From NCBI GenBank assembly GCA_002092835.1, contig LVWL01000008.1:1-40681 (forward strand): 40,681 nucleotides of DNA, given 5' to 3'. Of the stretch, positions 8,861 to 18,958 are shown in pieces (within the stretch, counting starts at the first letter, position 1; each line of letters begins with the position of its first letter). Source of the stretch: Campylobacter concisus (lineage in GTDB: Bacteria > Campylobacterota > Campylobacteria > Campylobacterales > Campylobacteraceae). The translations under genes were made by a program, and so were the position numbers. The notes below the pieces were generated by a model that worked only from the letters and a program-made list of their open reading frames with translations, was not told where the DNA came from and did no database searches.

Positions 8861-9433
8861 ATGCAAGAGAGTTTTGAAAATTCGGTTAAAAACATGCTAA
8901 CGATTATAGGCGAAGATCCAAATAGAGAAGGGCTTATAAAGACGCCTGAGCGTGTCTTTAAAGCATTTAAATTTCTAACTAGCGGATATGATGAAGATCC
9001 AAAAGAGGTTCTTGGTGACGCACTTTTTACTAGCTCAAATAATGAGATGGTTTTGATGCGAAACATCGAATTTTACAGTCTTTGCGAGCACCATTTGTTG
9101 CCTATTATCGGCCGTGTGCATGTGGCGTACATCCCAAATGGCAAGGTCGTTGGCCTTAGTAAAATTCCACGCATGGTAAATATCTACGCAAGACGCTTGC
9201 AAATTCAAGAGCAAATGACTGAGCAGATCGCAAAAGCACTTGAGGACGTAATCGCTCCAAAAGGCGTTGGAGTCGTCGTCGAGGCTAGACATATGTGCGT
9301 TGAGATGAGAGGTGTGCAAAAGATAAACTCAACCACCACGACCTCAGCACTTAGAGGCTGCTTTATCAAAAACGCAGACACAAGGCGAGAATTTTTCTCA
9401 CTTATAAATTCTCCTATGGAAACGCATTTTTGA
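8861..9433 (+). CDS. folE: GTP cyclohydrolase I
   Basis: Converts GTP to 7,8-dihydroneopterin triphosphate, the first step of folate synthesis (and of queuosine precursors). The 190-residue protein has [17 protein letters not shown] near the start, the zinc and catalytic segment [18 protein letters not shown] (Cys near residue 75), and the second zinc-ligand region [13 protein letters not shown]. Length is normal for the homodecameric type IA enzyme. It is divergent from tig, with 137 bases between starts, and overlaps fliI by 4 bases, an odd partner that suggests shared transcription. Confidence 0.97.
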   Translation: MQESFENSVKNMLTIIGEDPNREGLIKTPERVFKAFKFLTSGYDEDPKEVLGDALFTSSNNEMVLMRNIEFYSLCEHHLLPIIGRVHVAYIPNGKVVGLSKIPRMVNIYARRLQIQEQMTEQIAKALEDVIAPKGVGVVVEARHMCVEMRGVQKINSTTTTSALRGCFIKNADTRREFFSLINSPMETHF

Positions 9434-10737
9434 GCTTAGAGCATATAAATTTAAAGCTTAAAGAGGGTGTGAAACTCTCAAACACCTTTGGCATCATAAC
9501 CAAAATCACAGCTACGACTATCGAGATCACTGGACTTCGTCCAAGTATCGGTGACATCGTGCGTATAGTTGCAAAAGATAAGAGTAAAAATGGCCTTGGC
9601 ATGGTTACACAGATAAAGACAGATGGCGCTTATATCAGTCCATTTGGCTTTGTTGAGGGCTTTAGGATAGGCGACTTCGTCTATGAGAGCGATCAGGGCA
9701 TGAGCATACCTGTGGGGCCAAATTTGCTAGGCCGCGTGGTCGATCCATTTATGAAGCCCATTGATGGCAAAGGAGCGATCGAGACGACTGAATATATGCC
9801 GATCATGAGAGCGCCGATAGATGCGATGAAAAGGGGGCTTATAAATGAGCCATTTAGCGTTGGTATAAAGACGATAGATGGGCTGCTCACTTGTGGTAAA
9901 GGGCAAAAGCTGGGAATTTTCGCAGGTTCGGGCGTGGGAAAATCAACCCTCATGGGTATGATCGTAAAAAATACGCTAGCTCCCATAAAAGTAGTCGCAC
10001 TAATAGGCGAGCGTGGCCGTGAGGTACCTGAATTTATAGAGAAAAACCTAGGAGGCGACCTGGAGGGCACGGTCATCATCGTAGCGACCAGCGATGATAG
10101 CTCACTCATGCGAAAATACGGCGCATTTTGTGCGATGAGCGTGGCTGAGTACTTCAAACAGCAGGGCAACGACGTACTTTTCATCATGGATAGCGTGACG
10201 CGTTTTGCGATGGCACAGCGTGAGATCGGCCTTGCGCTTGGCGAGCCACCGACCTCAAAGGGTTATCCACCAAGCTCGCTCACACTTTTACCTCAGCTAA
10301 TGGAGCGTGCTGGTAAAGAGGAGGGCAAGGGCAGCATCACGGCATTTTTCACAGTGCTCGTCGAAGGCGATGACATGAGCGATCCGATAGCTGACCAAAG
10401 CCGCTCTATCCTAGACGGACACATCGTACTAAGCCGGGAGCTAACAGACTTTGGAATTTACCCACCCATCAATATCCAAAACTCGGCCTCGCGTGTCATG
10501 GGCGATGTGATCAGCAAAGAGCACAAGCTAAATGCGATGAAATTTAAGCGTCTTTACTCGCTTTTAAAAGAAAACGAAGTCTTGCTTCGTATCGGTGCTT
10601 ATCAAAAGGGTAGCGACAAGGAGCTTGATCTTGCGATCTCAAAAAAAGAATTTATGGAAAATTTTTTAAAGCAAAGTTCAGAAGAGACCTTTACGCTCGA
10701 AGAGGTCGAAGAACTACTCGATAAGATCAATCAGTAG
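9430..10737 (+). CDS. fliI: Flagellum-specific export ATPase FliI
   Basis: Hexameric ATPase at the cytoplasmic face of the flagellar type III export gate, which unloads chaperone-substrate complexes. The 435-residue protein has Walker [11 protein letters not shown] near residue 165, [13 protein letters not shown], Walker [20 protein letters not shown] and [12 protein letters not shown], all typical of FliI/SctN rather than F1-beta. The start is TTG at 9430 inside TTGA, overlapping the folE stop; no better in-frame ATG precedes the conserved start. No other flagellar gene is nearby, consistent with the scattered flagellar genes of Campylobacter. Confidence 0.96.
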   Translation: MSLEHINLKLKEGVKLSNTFGIITKITATTIEITGLRPSIGDIVRIVAKDKSKNGLGMVTQIKTDGAYISPFGFVEGFRIGDFVYESDQGMSIPVGPNLLGRVVDPFMKPIDGKGAIETTEYMPIMRAPIDAMKRGLINEPFSVGIKTIDGLLTCGKGQKLGIFAGSGVGKSTLMGMIVKNTLAPIKVVALIGERGREVPEFIEKNLGGDLEGTVIIVATSDDSSLMRKYGAFCAMSVAEYFKQQGNDVLFIMDSVTRFAMAQREIGLALGEPPTSKGYPPSSLTLLPQLMERAGKEEGKGSITAFFTVLVEGDDMSDPIADQSRSILDGHIVLSRELTDFGIYPPINIQNSASRVMGDVISKEHKLNAMKFKRLYSLLKENEVLLRIGAYQKGSDKELDLAISKKEFMENFLKQSSEETFTLEEVEELLDKINQ

Positions 10738-10743
10738 ATTTCT

Positions 10744-10771
10744 AAAATTTGTAAGCCTTTTGACAAATTTT
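10744..10771 (+). terminator. Possible terminator hairpin after fliI
   Basis: Perfect 9-bp inverted repeat AAAATTTGT / ACAAATTTT around a 10-base loop, 6 bases after the fliI stop. The stem is AT-rich and weak, and the T run only starts further on, so it is only a candidate. Confidence 0.35.
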
Positions 10772-10841
10772 GCTACTAAAATTTTTATAGCTTCTTGAGT
10801 CTTGCCAAAAATATAATCAATTTTTTATACTAATTGCTAAA

Positions 10842-11184
10842 GTGATCACGCATTACTTCTTTGCTTCGGGTATAAAAATTGCGCTCAAGGACCTATATAA
10901 ATTTCTATTTTCTCATCTTTTTTTTAATTTCAAAAAGCGCTGCTACAAACATCATGAAAGAGAATTTGAAATTTATGAGGCTTTTTATTTTAGACTTCGT
11001 GAGGACAGTTTTTGTGTTATGCAAAACGATAAAGTATTAAAAACTCTTTCTAAGCACAATACGCATTCCAAACAGCGATCACAAAGTGGACAAATTCCAA
11101 AATTTGGGATTTTTTGACAAAAATTACTTATTTGCAAACTCTACAGTAGTGAATTTGAGACAGGCGAGCGAGCTAAATTTATAA
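10842..11184 (+). pseudogene. Possible decayed gene, unrecognised
   Basis: This 600-base gap between fliI and the AAA+ ATPase gene holds no confident gene. A 91-codon frame at 10842-11117 (GTG start, poor ribosome binding site) contains protein-like text such as HEREFEIYEAFYFRLRED. A one-base shift near 11045 opens an overlapping frame reading IRIPNSDHKVDKFQNLGFF and NSTVVNLRQASELNL up to a stop at 11182-11184. The way the two join suggests one broken gene, but I recognise no family. It could equally be non-coding. A further open stretch to about 11340 contains DFTSWQKRIVTRDSK, also unassigned. Confidence 0.22.
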
Positions 11185-11344
11185 TATACTGATGTCTGTC
11201 TTGCTATAAATTTTGGTGGCAGTCATAGCGCAAATTTAATTATAAAATCAAAATTTTACGTTTAGTCCAGTAATCCCTAGCACTTTAGACTTTACCTCTT
11301 GGCAAAAGCGTATAGTCACACGAGATAGTAAAATTTGAAAGAGA

Positions 11345-13078
11345 TTAAGAACCAAATCCCATCTTTTTATCCTCGCCAAAGCTTGAGTTTAGTTCGCGCT
11401 CTATCGTAGTTTTGAAGTCCTCAAAGGTAAAAATTCCATCATCTTTTATCGCAACTTTTAAGGCGGTATTTTTTAGTGCAAGGACGATCTGAGCGCCACT
11501 TAGGTTAAACTCAGCCAGCCTTTCTACACTAAAGCCATCTTCAAAGCTCGCATTTTCAGGCAAAATTTTACGCCAAATGGCAAGCCTGCCGTTGAAGTCT
11601 GGTTTTTTAAACTCGATCTTATAGTCAAACCTTCTAGAAAACGCGACATCAAGGCTTTGCAAGAAATTTGTCGTAGCGATCAGCACACCCTCAAAGCGTT
11701 CGATCTGCTCTAAAAAGATGTTTTGCATTTGATTATGCATCTTCTCAGCGCCGCTTGAGCTCTCCACTCTCGTGCTTAAGAACTGATCGGCTTCGTTTAG
11801 TAAAAGTACTGGCTCACTGCCACTTTTTTTGCAAATTTCTTTGTAGGTGTCAAAAATTTTCCTTACATTTTGCTCGCTCTCGCCGACATATTTGCTTAAA
11901 ATTTTTGAACAGTCAAAGCTTAGAATTTGCTTTTTTAGGCTCTTTGCAAGTCCAACGGCGCTCATCGTCTTACCAGTGCCAGGCTCGCCGTAAAAGATAA
12001 TCTTAGCGTCTATATTTTTTCTAGTTTTTATGCCCCAGCTACTAAGTCTGGCGAGCACTTTTTTATCTACTTGCTTTAGGATCGTGCTTAAAAGCTGCTT
12101 TGTCTTTTCGTTTAGCACGACATCTTCTAGGCTAGTTACCGGCTCTATTAGCTCAAAAATTTCTTGCTCTTTTACTAGGCTTTCGATCTTGATTTTTTTG
12201 CTATTTTTATCATTTTTTGGATGCATTATGCTTTGCAAAATTTCTTCATTTATAAAAAAGCTCTTGCTTACATTGCCGTAAGCGTTTAAAACCTCATCAT
12301 AATCGATCAGCGCACCTTCAATGAGCCTTGAGCCGTCCTCTAAAAGCGTGCGATTTTTGATGCGCTCAAGCTCGTCTTTGCTTATTAGCCCAACTAGCGT
12401 GTTTAGATCACGACCGTTCTCAAAGTCGCCCGCGTACTCCTCTTTTAAAAGGGCTAAAAAGATGATCTGCTCTTTTTCATCAAGCGAATTTTCTTTAAAG
12501 ATTTGCTCTATTTTTAGACTAATCTTGCTTAGTTTTACGCGCTCGTTGATTCGCTTTGTAAGCTCAGAAATTTGCTCATTTATGCGCTTTTTGGCATCAC
12601 TTGAGCTGTTTTCAAAAATAGCAGCCTTTGAGTAAAGCTCCACCTTTAAAAACTGATCTTTTAAATACTCCAAATGATCCTCATATGGCGTAAGCTCTGG
12701 TAAATTTATATCAGCGTTGCCATCTTCAAGAATTTTTAAAAATGTGGCTGATAGAGAAATTTCAGAATGAAGCAACGAAAGAAGCCCTTGAGCTGAAGCC
12801 CTTTGCGTACTCTCAGGTATTTTAAAAAGACTATAATTTTGTACAATCCAACCGCTATCAAGCAAATTTTTTATAAATTTTAGATACAAAAGCTGCTTAT
12901 CATTTTGCGTGCCAAAGACTGCTCCAAGTAGCTCAAAAACGCTCATATTAGCTGTTCCTTGCACATAAGCTTTACTTAGATATTTTAAAATTTCTCCCTC
13001 TTCGTCGCCACACTTTATCAGCTCGTAAATTTTGCTTTTTTTAAGGTCCTGGTTTAAAAAATCAAGCAAGTATTTCAC
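11345..13078 (-). CDS. AAA+ ATPase, uncharacterised, coupled to fadD
   Basis: A 577-residue cytosolic protein. Residues 1 to about 330 are largely helical with acidic and lysine-rich stretches and no named domain that I can identify. The C-terminal AAA+ module has Walker A FYGEPGTGKTMS near residue 368, sensor-region serines, Walker B PVLLLNEADQF near 425 with Asn before Glu in place of the usual Asp, sensor 1 IATTNF and arginine-finger region SRRFDYKIEF. The fold resembles classic AAA proteins (FtsH/SpoVK-like cores) without a protease. Translation starts at GTG, and TAGTG overlaps the fadD stop by one base, implying coupling. The role is unknown; remodelling of a membrane or lipid-enzyme complex would be speculation. 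Confidence 0.75.
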   Translation of the reverse strand: MKYLLDFLNQDLKKSKIYELIKCGDEEGEILKYLSKAYVQGTANMSVFELLGAVFGTQNDKQLLYLKFIKNLLDSGWIVQNYSLFKIPESTQRASAQGLLSLLHSEISLSATFLKILEDGNADINLPELTPYEDHLEYLKDQFLKVELYSKAAIFENSSSDAKKRINEQISELTKRINERVKLSKISLKIEQIFKENSLDEKEQIIFLALLKEEYAGDFENGRDLNTLVGLISKDELERIKNRTLLEDGSRLIEGALIDYDEVLNAYGNVSKSFFINEEILQSIMHPKNDKNSKKIKIESLVKEQEIFELIEPVTSLEDVVLNEKTKQLLSTILKQVDKKVLARLSSWGIKTRKNIDAKIIFYGEPGTGKTMSAVGLAKSLKKQILSFDCSKILSKYVGESEQNVRKIFDTYKEICKKSGSEPVLLLNEADQFLSTRVESSSGAEKMHNQMQNIFLEQIERFEGVLIATTNFLQSLDVAFSRRFDYKIEFKKPDFNGRLAIWRKILPENASFEDGFSVERLAEFNLSGAQIVLALKNTALKVAIKDDGIFTFEDFKTTIERELNSSFGEDKKMGFGS

Positions 13079-14754
13079 TAAAATTTATCCTTCATCTGCT
13101 CTATTTGCTCTTTTAATACACGTTTTAGCACCTTGCCAGTAGCATTTCTAGGCAACTCTTCGGCAAAATAGATACTCTTTGGTATCTTGAAATTCGCTAA
13201 ATTTTTCTTCAAATGCTCTCTTACTGTCTTTTCATCAAGATCCATGCCCTCTTTTACTTGTATGAAAGCGACGACCTCTTCATCGGCATGTACGTCTTTT
13301 ACGCCAATTACCGCTGTTGCTTCGACTGCTTCAAGTTTGTAAATAACCTCTTCGATCTCGCGCGGATAGATGTTAATGCCCTTTGATATGATGAGGTCTT
13401 TTTTGCGATCAACGATGTAGATAAAGCCCTCTTCATCGACTTTTCCAAGATCTCCGGTCTTTAACCAGCCGTTTATTATGGTCTCATCAGTGATGCTTGG
13501 CATACCATAGTAGCCTTGCATGACGCAGTCGCCCTTTACAATGATCTCGCCGATCTGGCCAACTGGAAGCTCCATCATCTCATCATTTACGATCTTTACC
13601 TCATAGCCATCAAGCACAGGCCCTACACTTAAAAGCTTTTGTTTATCATATAAATTTGCAGCTACGACAGGTGAGCATTCACTAAGGCCATATCCCTCGA
13701 CAAGTGTTGCACGTGGAAATTTCACTCTAAAGTCATCTATCGTCTGCTTTGCAAGCGGAGCTGCACCGCTTACAAATAATCTAATGCGGTTAAACCATCT
13801 AAAATACCAAGGAATTTTTGCCTTACCAATAGCTGTATAGATGGCTGGAATTCCTAAAAATACAGTTACACGCTTTAGCAAAGTTTGCTTTAACACATTT
13901 GAAAATGGAAATACTGATTTTACAAGAACCATAGATGCACTCGCAAATATCGGAAGCAACACCATTGCAGTTAGCGTAAAACTATGAAACATCGGTAAAA
14001 AGACTATGAAACGATCGCTTTTTTTCACTATAAAACGATCATGAGCTCCAATTAAATTTGAAAAGATATTTTTATAGCTTATCATCGCACCTTTTGGCTT
14101 GCCAGTAGTGCCTGAAGTGTAAATTATATGCATTAAATCATCTATTGCCGGATACTTTGTGATACTAAGGGCGTATTTGTGATTTAGAGTTTCTGTAAAA
14201 TTTACATTTTTAACAAGGCCATTATTTTCATAACCCTTGCTCATATCCTCTTTTGAAATTTGAGGTGTTGAAGTAAGATACGCGCTCTCGCCATACTCTT
14301 CATCAGTGTCTATATATTCATCCTTTGAGGCACTTTGAAGTTTCTTTGGTATTGCTCCGATCCAGATTATCTTTCTTAAAATTTCAAGCTCATTTAATGC
14401 GATTAACTCTTTTGCAAGCGAGCTAGACGCAAAAAGCACCTTTGCACCGCAGTCATTTAAGATATACTCAAACTCATTTGTTTTTAAAAAGGTATTCATC
14501 GGCACCGCAACCGCACCGATAGCCGTGATGGCAAGGTATGAGATGATAAATTCTTTCGAGTTTGTAACCGCCATAGCTACTTTATCACCAAATTTTACTC
14601 CAGCAAGTTGCAGATAAGCTGCCACTTTATCGACATTTTGCTTTAATTCGCGATATTTTAGTTTCTCTTTTTCTTCAAAAAGAACTACTTGATTTGGATT
14701 TTCCTTTGCTACTTTGGTTAAAATTTCATAAAAATTATTATAAGAGTATCGCAT
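13078..14754 (-). CDS. AMP-forming acyl-CoA synthetase (FadD-like)
   Basis: Activates a carboxylic acid, probably a long-chain fatty acid, to acyl-CoA through an acyl-adenylate. The 558-residue protein has the P-loop-like signature HIIYTSGTTGKPKGAM near residue 213, the A5 motif VEGYGLSECSP, A7 WLKTGDLG, A8 YIVDRKKDLIISKG and the C-terminal catalytic lysine context RNATGKVLKR. Length and order fit the FadD family. It lies 12 bases downstream of a fadL-type outer-membrane porin gene, which supports use on imported fatty acids. Alternatives are acyl-ACP synthetase or a medium-chain enzyme; the sequence alone does not decide. Confidence 0.88.
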   Translation of the reverse strand: MRYSYNNFYEILTKVAKENPNQVVLFEEKEKLKYRELKQNVDKVAAYLQLAGVKFGDKVAMAVTNSKEFIISYLAITAIGAVAVPMNTFLKTNEFEYILNDCGAKVLFASSSLAKELIALNELEILRKIIWIGAIPKKLQSASKDEYIDTDEEYGESAYLTSTPQISKEDMSKGYENNGLVKNVNFTETLNHKYALSITKYPAIDDLMHIIYTSGTTGKPKGAMISYKNIFSNLIGAHDRFIVKKSDRFIVFLPMFHSFTLTAMVLLPIFASASMVLVKSVFPFSNVLKQTLLKRVTVFLGIPAIYTAIGKAKIPWYFRWFNRIRLFVSGAAPLAKQTIDDFRVKFPRATLVEGYGLSECSPVVAANLYDKQKLLSVGPVLDGYEVKIVNDEMMELPVGQIGEIIVKGDCVMQGYYGMPSITDETIINGWLKTGDLGKVDEEGFIYIVDRKKDLIISKGINIYPREIEEVIYKLEAVEATAVIGVKDVHADEEVVAFIQVKEGMDLDEKTVREHLKKNLANFKIPKSIYFAEELPRNATGKVLKRVLKEQIEQMKDKF

Positions 14755-14766
14755 TCTTGACCCTAA

Positions 14767-15996
14767 CTAAAATGTATATTTAAAAGTCGTACCAAGGATC
14801 TGGATCTTGCCAGTTTCAAACTCGCCTGATATTTTTCCAGCAGCTGTTGAAATACCTGTTGCGCGCTTTTTGTCACGATGTTGATAAACATATCCAACTG
14901 CCATTTCAAGATTTGGTGTAAATTTATAATTTACTCCAAAAGAATATACCTTAGATGTGGTATTTGGAAGCTCTAAGCCAGTATGCTTGCTGCTTGTAAT
15001 ATCTTCATCATAGGCAAAGCCAGCCATTAGTCTAAATTTTTCATTTACGTCGTAGGCAAGACCTAGCCTATATGTATTTGTATCTTTTGCATTTTTTATG
15101 ACTGGATCATCCATGAATCTTGCAAAAGCTGGATGCGAGTGAGCTGGACCTTTATCCATGTATTCAAAGTCATAGCCTTTAAATTTAGACCAATAAGTCC
15201 TCTCAAAAGCTAGTAAAAGAGTAAAGTCGCTAAATTTATATCCAGCAGCAAGCACAAGCTGAGCAGGAAGTGGGATCTCAACTTTTGTTTTGCCATGATA
15301 GCTTATAGGGGATAGCGCTCCGTTAAAATCAGCATCTGTATGGCCTTTAAGTTCTAAATTTACATTTGAGCGGTAAGTAACGGCAAAGCTCAAATCCTCA
15401 ATAGGTCTATAAGTAAGCGCGACATTATAGCCATAGCCCATACCATCGCCTTTTATCTCTCTGTAGCCTATTCGTCCAAAGTCGCTTGCTATCTTACCTT
15501 TGGTGTAAACACCTCTAGCACCAAGAGCAACGGCAAGTTTATCATTTATGCGGTAAGCCACGGTTGGATTTAGCTCAACAACTTGCAGCTTAAACCTTTT
15601 AGCGGTAAATGCAGTAGCTGGATCCTCCCATGATACACCAACAGCAGCAGGAACGGCAAGAGCTAAACCAAATTTCCAGTTTTCATAAATTTCTGGCGTT
15701 ACAAAACTAAATGTACCAGCTAGCGAGTCAAATTTTTCTGACCTGTAGCTTTTGCCACTATCACTTTTAAACTCAAGCTTATTTATATGAAACCAGCCAA
15801 GGGTACTTTCTATGTGATGACGTCCATCTAAAAACATCATATTTGCAGGGTTAAAATATGCCGCGTCAGCCCCAAAACTAAAGGCTACGTTACTAGCAGC
15901 AAGACCTAAAGAATCAGCACTTTGCTCAGGAACCTTATAACCTCCAGCATTTAGCAAAGTAGATGCCATAATAATGCTTAATAGCACTTTTTTCAT
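14767..15996 (-). CDS. fadL: FadL/OmpP1/TodX-family outer membrane transporter
   Basis: Beta-barrel protein that takes up long-chain fatty acids or other hydrophobic compounds. The start at [19 protein letters not shown] gives a signal peptide; an upstream in-frame ATG at 16044 lies inside nfo and is rejected. After cleavage the N-terminus [20 protein letters not shown] forms the hatch typical of FadL, followed by an NPANM motif near residue 50. Many amphipathic strands follow, and the protein ends in aromatic residue F (TTFKYTF), the outer-membrane insertion signal. The 409-residue length is normal. It overlaps nfo by 4 bases and precedes fadD by 12 bases. Confidence 0.92.
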   Translation of the reverse strand: MKKVLLSIIMASTLLNAGGYKVPEQSADSLGLAASNVAFSFGADAAYFNPANMMFLDGRHHIESTLGWFHINKLEFKSDSGKSYRSEKFDSLAGTFSFVTPEIYENWKFGLALAVPAAVGVSWEDPATAFTAKRFKLQVVELNPTVAYRINDKLAVALGARGVYTKGKIASDFGRIGYREIKGDGMGYGYNVALTYRPIEDLSFAVTYRSNVNLELKGHTDADFNGALSPISYHGKTKVEIPLPAQLVLAAGYKFSDFTLLLAFERTYWSKFKGYDFEYMDKGPAHSHPAFARFMDDPVIKNAKDTNTYRLGLAYDVNEKFRLMAGFAYDEDITSSKHTGLELPNTTSKVYSFGVNYKFTPNLEMAVGYVYQHRDKKRATGISTAAGKISGEFETGKIQILGTTFKYTF

Positions 15997-16844
15997 AGTT
16001 TTTCCTTTTCGAAATTTCTTAAAATTTTTATCTCGTCTTCCCAAATACTCTCGTCAATCGTCTCTAATATTAAAGGAATTTCGCCTATTTTATCATCATT
16101 TATTATATTTTTAAAAGTACTAAATCCAAGCTCACCCTTGCCAATGCTCTCGTGCCTATCTTTTTTCGAGCCAAGTCCAAATTTTGCATCATTTAAATGC
16201 ATGCCAGATAAAAATTTATAGCCAATGATCGCATCAAATTCCCCCATCGTTTTGGCGTAGGCCTCTTTATTTCTTAGATCATATCCAGCAGCAAATGCGT
16301 GACAGGTATCAAAGCAGACACCAACCCTACTCTCATCGTCTACTCGCTCTATCAAATAAGCAATCTGCTTAAAACTAAAGCCTAAATTTGAGCCTTGTGC
16401 AGCTGTATTTTCGATAACTAGCTTTACACCGCTTGTACGCTTAAGTGCCGCATTCATGCAGTTTGCAATATTATCTAAGCACTCTTTTTCGCTTATTTGT
16501 TTTAGATGTGAGCCTGGATGAAAATTTAAAAGCTCTAGCCCAAGCTTACTGGCGCGATCTATCTCATCTACAAAGGCTTCAAGCGACTTTGCTCTTGCCT
16601 CCTCATCTGGATGGCCTAAATTTATCAAGTAACTACTGTGTGGCAAAACATGCTTTGTGCTTATGCCAGAAATTTTTAGATTTTCTTTAAACTGCTCTAT
16701 TTCACTAGCACTTAGCTCTTTTGCATTCCACTGGCGTTGATTTTTTGTAAAAAGCGCAAAGGCATTTGCTCCTATTTTTGCAGCATTTAACGGAGCGTTG
16801 AACACGCCTCCAGCTGCACTTACGTGAGCTCCTATGTATCTCAT
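15993..16844 (-). CDS. nfo: Endonuclease IV
   Basis: Cleaves DNA 5' of abasic sites in base-excision repair using three zinc ions. The 283-residue TIM-barrel protein shows [13 protein letters not shown] at the N-terminus, [53 protein letters not shown] and a late LILET, so the His/Asp/Glu metal ligands of the family are all present. Start and stop each overlap the neighbouring gene by 4 bases (ATGA). Its partner AP endonuclease, xth, is also in this window at 30968. Confidence 0.96.
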   Translation of the reverse strand: MRYIGAHVSAAGGVFNAPLNAAKIGANAFALFTKNQRQWNAKELSASEIEQFKENLKISGISTKHVLPHSSYLINLGHPDEEARAKSLEAFVDEIDRASKLGLELLNFHPGSHLKQISEKECLDNIANCMNAALKRTSGVKLVIENTAAQGSNLGFSFKQIAYLIERVDDESRVGVCFDTCHAFAAGYDLRNKEAYAKTMGEFDAIIGYKFLSGMHLNDAKFGLGSKKDRHESIGKGELGFSTFKNIINDDKIGEIPLILETIDESIWEDEIKILRNFEKEKL

Positions 16845-17311
16845 TTTAACTCTTTTATTATCACTCTTATTTTATTTTTGCTATCTACAAATTTGACGTA
16901 GTTATCACAAACCTCGTATTTTATAAAATATGAACTTAGATCTTGTCTAAAGCCACACTCCGTATTTATCAAGCCTTTGCCGTCGTAAATCTTTTCTTTT
17001 TGCAAAATTTCTTCAAAAAGGCTCTCGTAGTGCGGGGCTAGAAAAAATTTCTCATTAAACTCAGTCTTGTTAAAGCAAGCGTTATTTACGCAAATTTTAT
17101 CTCTTATGCTTATATTTGCGGTGTTTACACCAGAACTATAAATTTGCAAATTTAGCTCATTTTTATATTTATGGAAAAATCCAACGTCATTTATCTTGAT
17201 CATCGGCGAAAATAAAGTAACTTGAAAAGCTTGTGAATTTTGCGGCGTTTTGGTAGCCACGCAACCTGTAAAAATAAAAACAGACAACAAAGTAAATAAA
17301 AAATTTTTCAA
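16841..17311 (-). CDS. Putative lipoprotein, function unknown
   Basis: A 156-residue protein with a clear lipoprotein signal, [17 protein letters not shown], where FTGC is the lipobox and Cys17 the predicted lipidation site. The mature part is small and hydrophilic with three or four additional cysteines ([24 protein letters not shown]). They suggest disulphides in the periplasm. I do not recognise a family beyond Campylobacter-type hypothetical lipoproteins. It is first in the nfo-fadL-fadD run and overlaps nfo by 4 bases. Confidence 0.78.
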   Translation of the reverse strand: MKNFLFTLLSVFIFTGCVATKTPQNSQAFQVTLFSPMIKINDVGFFHKYKNELNLQIYSSGVNTANISIRDKICVNNACFNKTEFNEKFFLAPHYESLFEEILQKEKIYDGKGLINTECGFRQDLSSYFIKYEVCDNYVKFVDSKNKIRVIIKELK

Positions 17312-17351
17312 AAATTTTTCCTTATTAATCTAAAATTAAGTATAAAAGAAA

Positions 17352-17357
17352 TATAAT
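17352..17357 (+). promoter_or_regulatory. -10 box of tRNA-Glu
   Basis: TATAAT, exact consensus, ends 22 bases before the mature tRNA 5' end. No good -35 hexamer is seen, which is usual for Campylobacter sigma-70 promoters. Confidence 0.6.
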
Positions 17358-17379
17358 CCCAACTTCATAACCGACATGT

Positions 17380-17454
17380 GGCCCATTCGTCTAGCGGTTA
17401 GGACATCGCCCTTTCACGGCGGTAACACGAGTTCGAGTCTCGTATGGGTCACCA
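17380..17454 (+). tRNA. tRNA-Glu (UUC)
   Basis: Complete 75-nt tRNA with encoded CCA at 17452-17454. Acceptor GGCCCAT/ATGGGTC, anticodon stem TCGCC/GGCGG, loop CTTTCAC, anticodon UUC. The T-loop GTTCGAGTC is canonical. Confidence 0.96.
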
Positions 17455-17537
17455 CTTCTAAAAACCAAAATCTTATCCATATAAGCTTTAAAATATAGTT
17501 AATCTTAAATATTATTTTTAATTGTTATTTTAAATTT

Positions 17538-18098
17538 TTATTGAACTGCGCCGCTTTCAATTAAATGTGTTATTAAAATTTTAAAACCTAGAAAAATTAA
17601 TATCGCTCCTCCCAAAAAGAGCGCCTTTTTCTCTAAAATTTCACCCATAAATTTACCTATATAAAAAGCAATCAAACTTAATGCAAAGCAGACTACACCG
17701 ATGATGAGCGAGCTTTGAAAGATATTTATCTATTCAAAGCTAAGTGTGACGCCAACGGCAAGAGCATCCACACTAGTAGCAAATGCCCCATACAAAATGG
17801 TCTTAAATCCTATCTTAAGATACTCACACTCCTCTTTGCTACAGGCCTCTTTAAACATTCTAAAACCAAGAAAGCAAAGTATAAAAAATGCAATAAAATG
17901 ATCAACCGAGCTTATAAATTTTGCAAAACTAACACCTAAAAGATAACCAAGAAGCGGCATAAGAAACTGAAAAAAACCAAGTATAAAAGCAATAAATAAA
18001 ATTTTATTAAGAGCTAAATTTTTATATCTTGCACCATTTGCCATGTTTAGTGCCGCACTATCCATACTAAGAGCGAAGCTAAGAAGTAAAAGTTGCAT
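17538..18098 (-). pseudogene. mntP: MntP-family manganese exporter with in-frame amber stop
   Basis: MntP (DUF204) proteins are small six-helix pumps that export Mn2+. Residues 1-122 read [22 protein letters not shown], with the family's membrane Asp, and later [17 protein letters not shown] with the second conserved Asp. A TAG at 17730-17732 then interrupts, and the same frame continues with [18 protein letters not shown] through two more hydrophobic helices to TAA at 17538. Total length is 187 codons, exactly normal for MntP. This is a substitution-type nonsense change, not an indel; GAG (Glu) to TAG would be the simplest route. The truncated form lacks the last two helices and is probably inactive. 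No Mn riboswitch was recognised upstream. Confidence 0.85.
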
Positions 18099-18173
18099 AA
18101 TCTTCCTTTAGAAAAAAGGGTGAATTCTAGTGCAAAAAGATTAAATTTATTTTAAGTGTTTAGATATTTTTTG

Positions 18174-18179
18174 TATGAT
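18174..18179 (+). promoter_or_regulatory. -10 box upstream of the DUF4197 gene
   Basis: TATGAT preceded by TTTTG, about 30 bases before the ATG at 18209. The ribosome binding site AAGGAGAG is strong. No clear -35. Confidence 0.45.
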
Positions 18180-18208
18180 TTTGCTCTAAATTTTAAAAAG
18201 GAGAGAAG

Positions 18209-18958
18209 ATGAAAAGATCTCTTGTTATTCTTTGTAGCGCGCTTGCTTTAAATTTACAAGCCACAAATATGGATGATATGATAAATAAAGGTGTGAAAAT
18301 CGCCACTCACGCATCAAGCGGCGACTACAAAAGCTTAGTTAGCGAGGCGCTAAATGCCGCTGTTAGCGAGCTTTCAAAAGATGGCTTTATAAACAATGCC
18401 ACAGCTAAAATTCCACTTCCAAAAAGCCTTGAAATGGCTTCAAATTTAGCCAAAAAAGTAGGCGGCGAGAAGTGGGCGCAGGATCTTAGCAAGTCGATAA
18501 ACAACGCCGCGACCACAGCCGTACCAAAGGCCGCTGAAATTTTTAGCGAGAGTATAAAAAATATGAGCGAAGCAGATGTCAAAAAGCTCTTTAACGGCGG
18601 CAGTGACAGCGTTACGAAGTATTTGCAGCAAAGCTCCAGCCAAAAGCTAAAGGTAGCTTTTACGCCGATAATTGAGAAAATGATGAGTGATAATAGCTTT
18701 GCGACCGCATATAATGGGCTAAATTCTTTCATAGGCGGCTCAGCAAAAAACAACGAAACGATAAAATCAGTAAAGAGCCTAGCTAAAAATTTAGGCGCAA
18801 GCGAATATGTACCAGATGATGGTGAGGATCTAAACGCATATATCACAAGAAAGACGTTAGATGGGTTATTTAACGTAATGAGCGAGAAAGAAAAGGGGTT
18901 AAGAAGCGGCTTTAGTCTAGATAGTGGTAAAAAGGTACTTGACTCGATCTTTAAATGA
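18209..18958 (+). CDS. DUF4197 family periplasmic protein
   Basis: A 249-residue protein with a signal peptide (MKRSLVILCSALALNLQA) and an alanine/serine/lysine-rich helical body. It matches the DUF4197 pattern: repeated AL..A...A..L...G at the start, IPLPKSLEMASNLAKKVG near residue 73, and a late TLDGLFNVMSEKEKGLR that is the family's most conserved segment. Function is unknown; such proteins are presumed periplasmic or outer-membrane-associated. Its stop overlaps the start of an EamA transporter gene (ATGA), so the two are probably co-translated. Confidence 0.85.
   Translation: MKRSLVILCSALALNLQATNMDDMINKGVKIATHASSGDYKSLVSEALNAAVSELSKDGFINNATAKIPLPKSLEMASNLAKKVGGEKWAQDLSKSINNAATTAVPKAAEIFSESIKNMSEADVKKLFNGGSDSVTKYLQQSSSQKLKVAFTPIIEKMMSDNSFATAYNGLNSFIGGSAKNNETIKSVKSLAKNLGASEYVPDDGEDLNAYITRKTLDGLFNVMSEKEKGLRSGFSLDSGKKVLDSIFK

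Noticed and set aside
9693-10187. 164-codon ORF opposite fliI
   Set aside because: Complementary-strand shadow of a conserved gene; no start context or family signature.
17730-17732. TAG in mntP as a recoded amino acid
   Set aside because: No recoding signal is visible and Campylobacter is not known to use pyrrolysine; a nonsense mutation is simpler.
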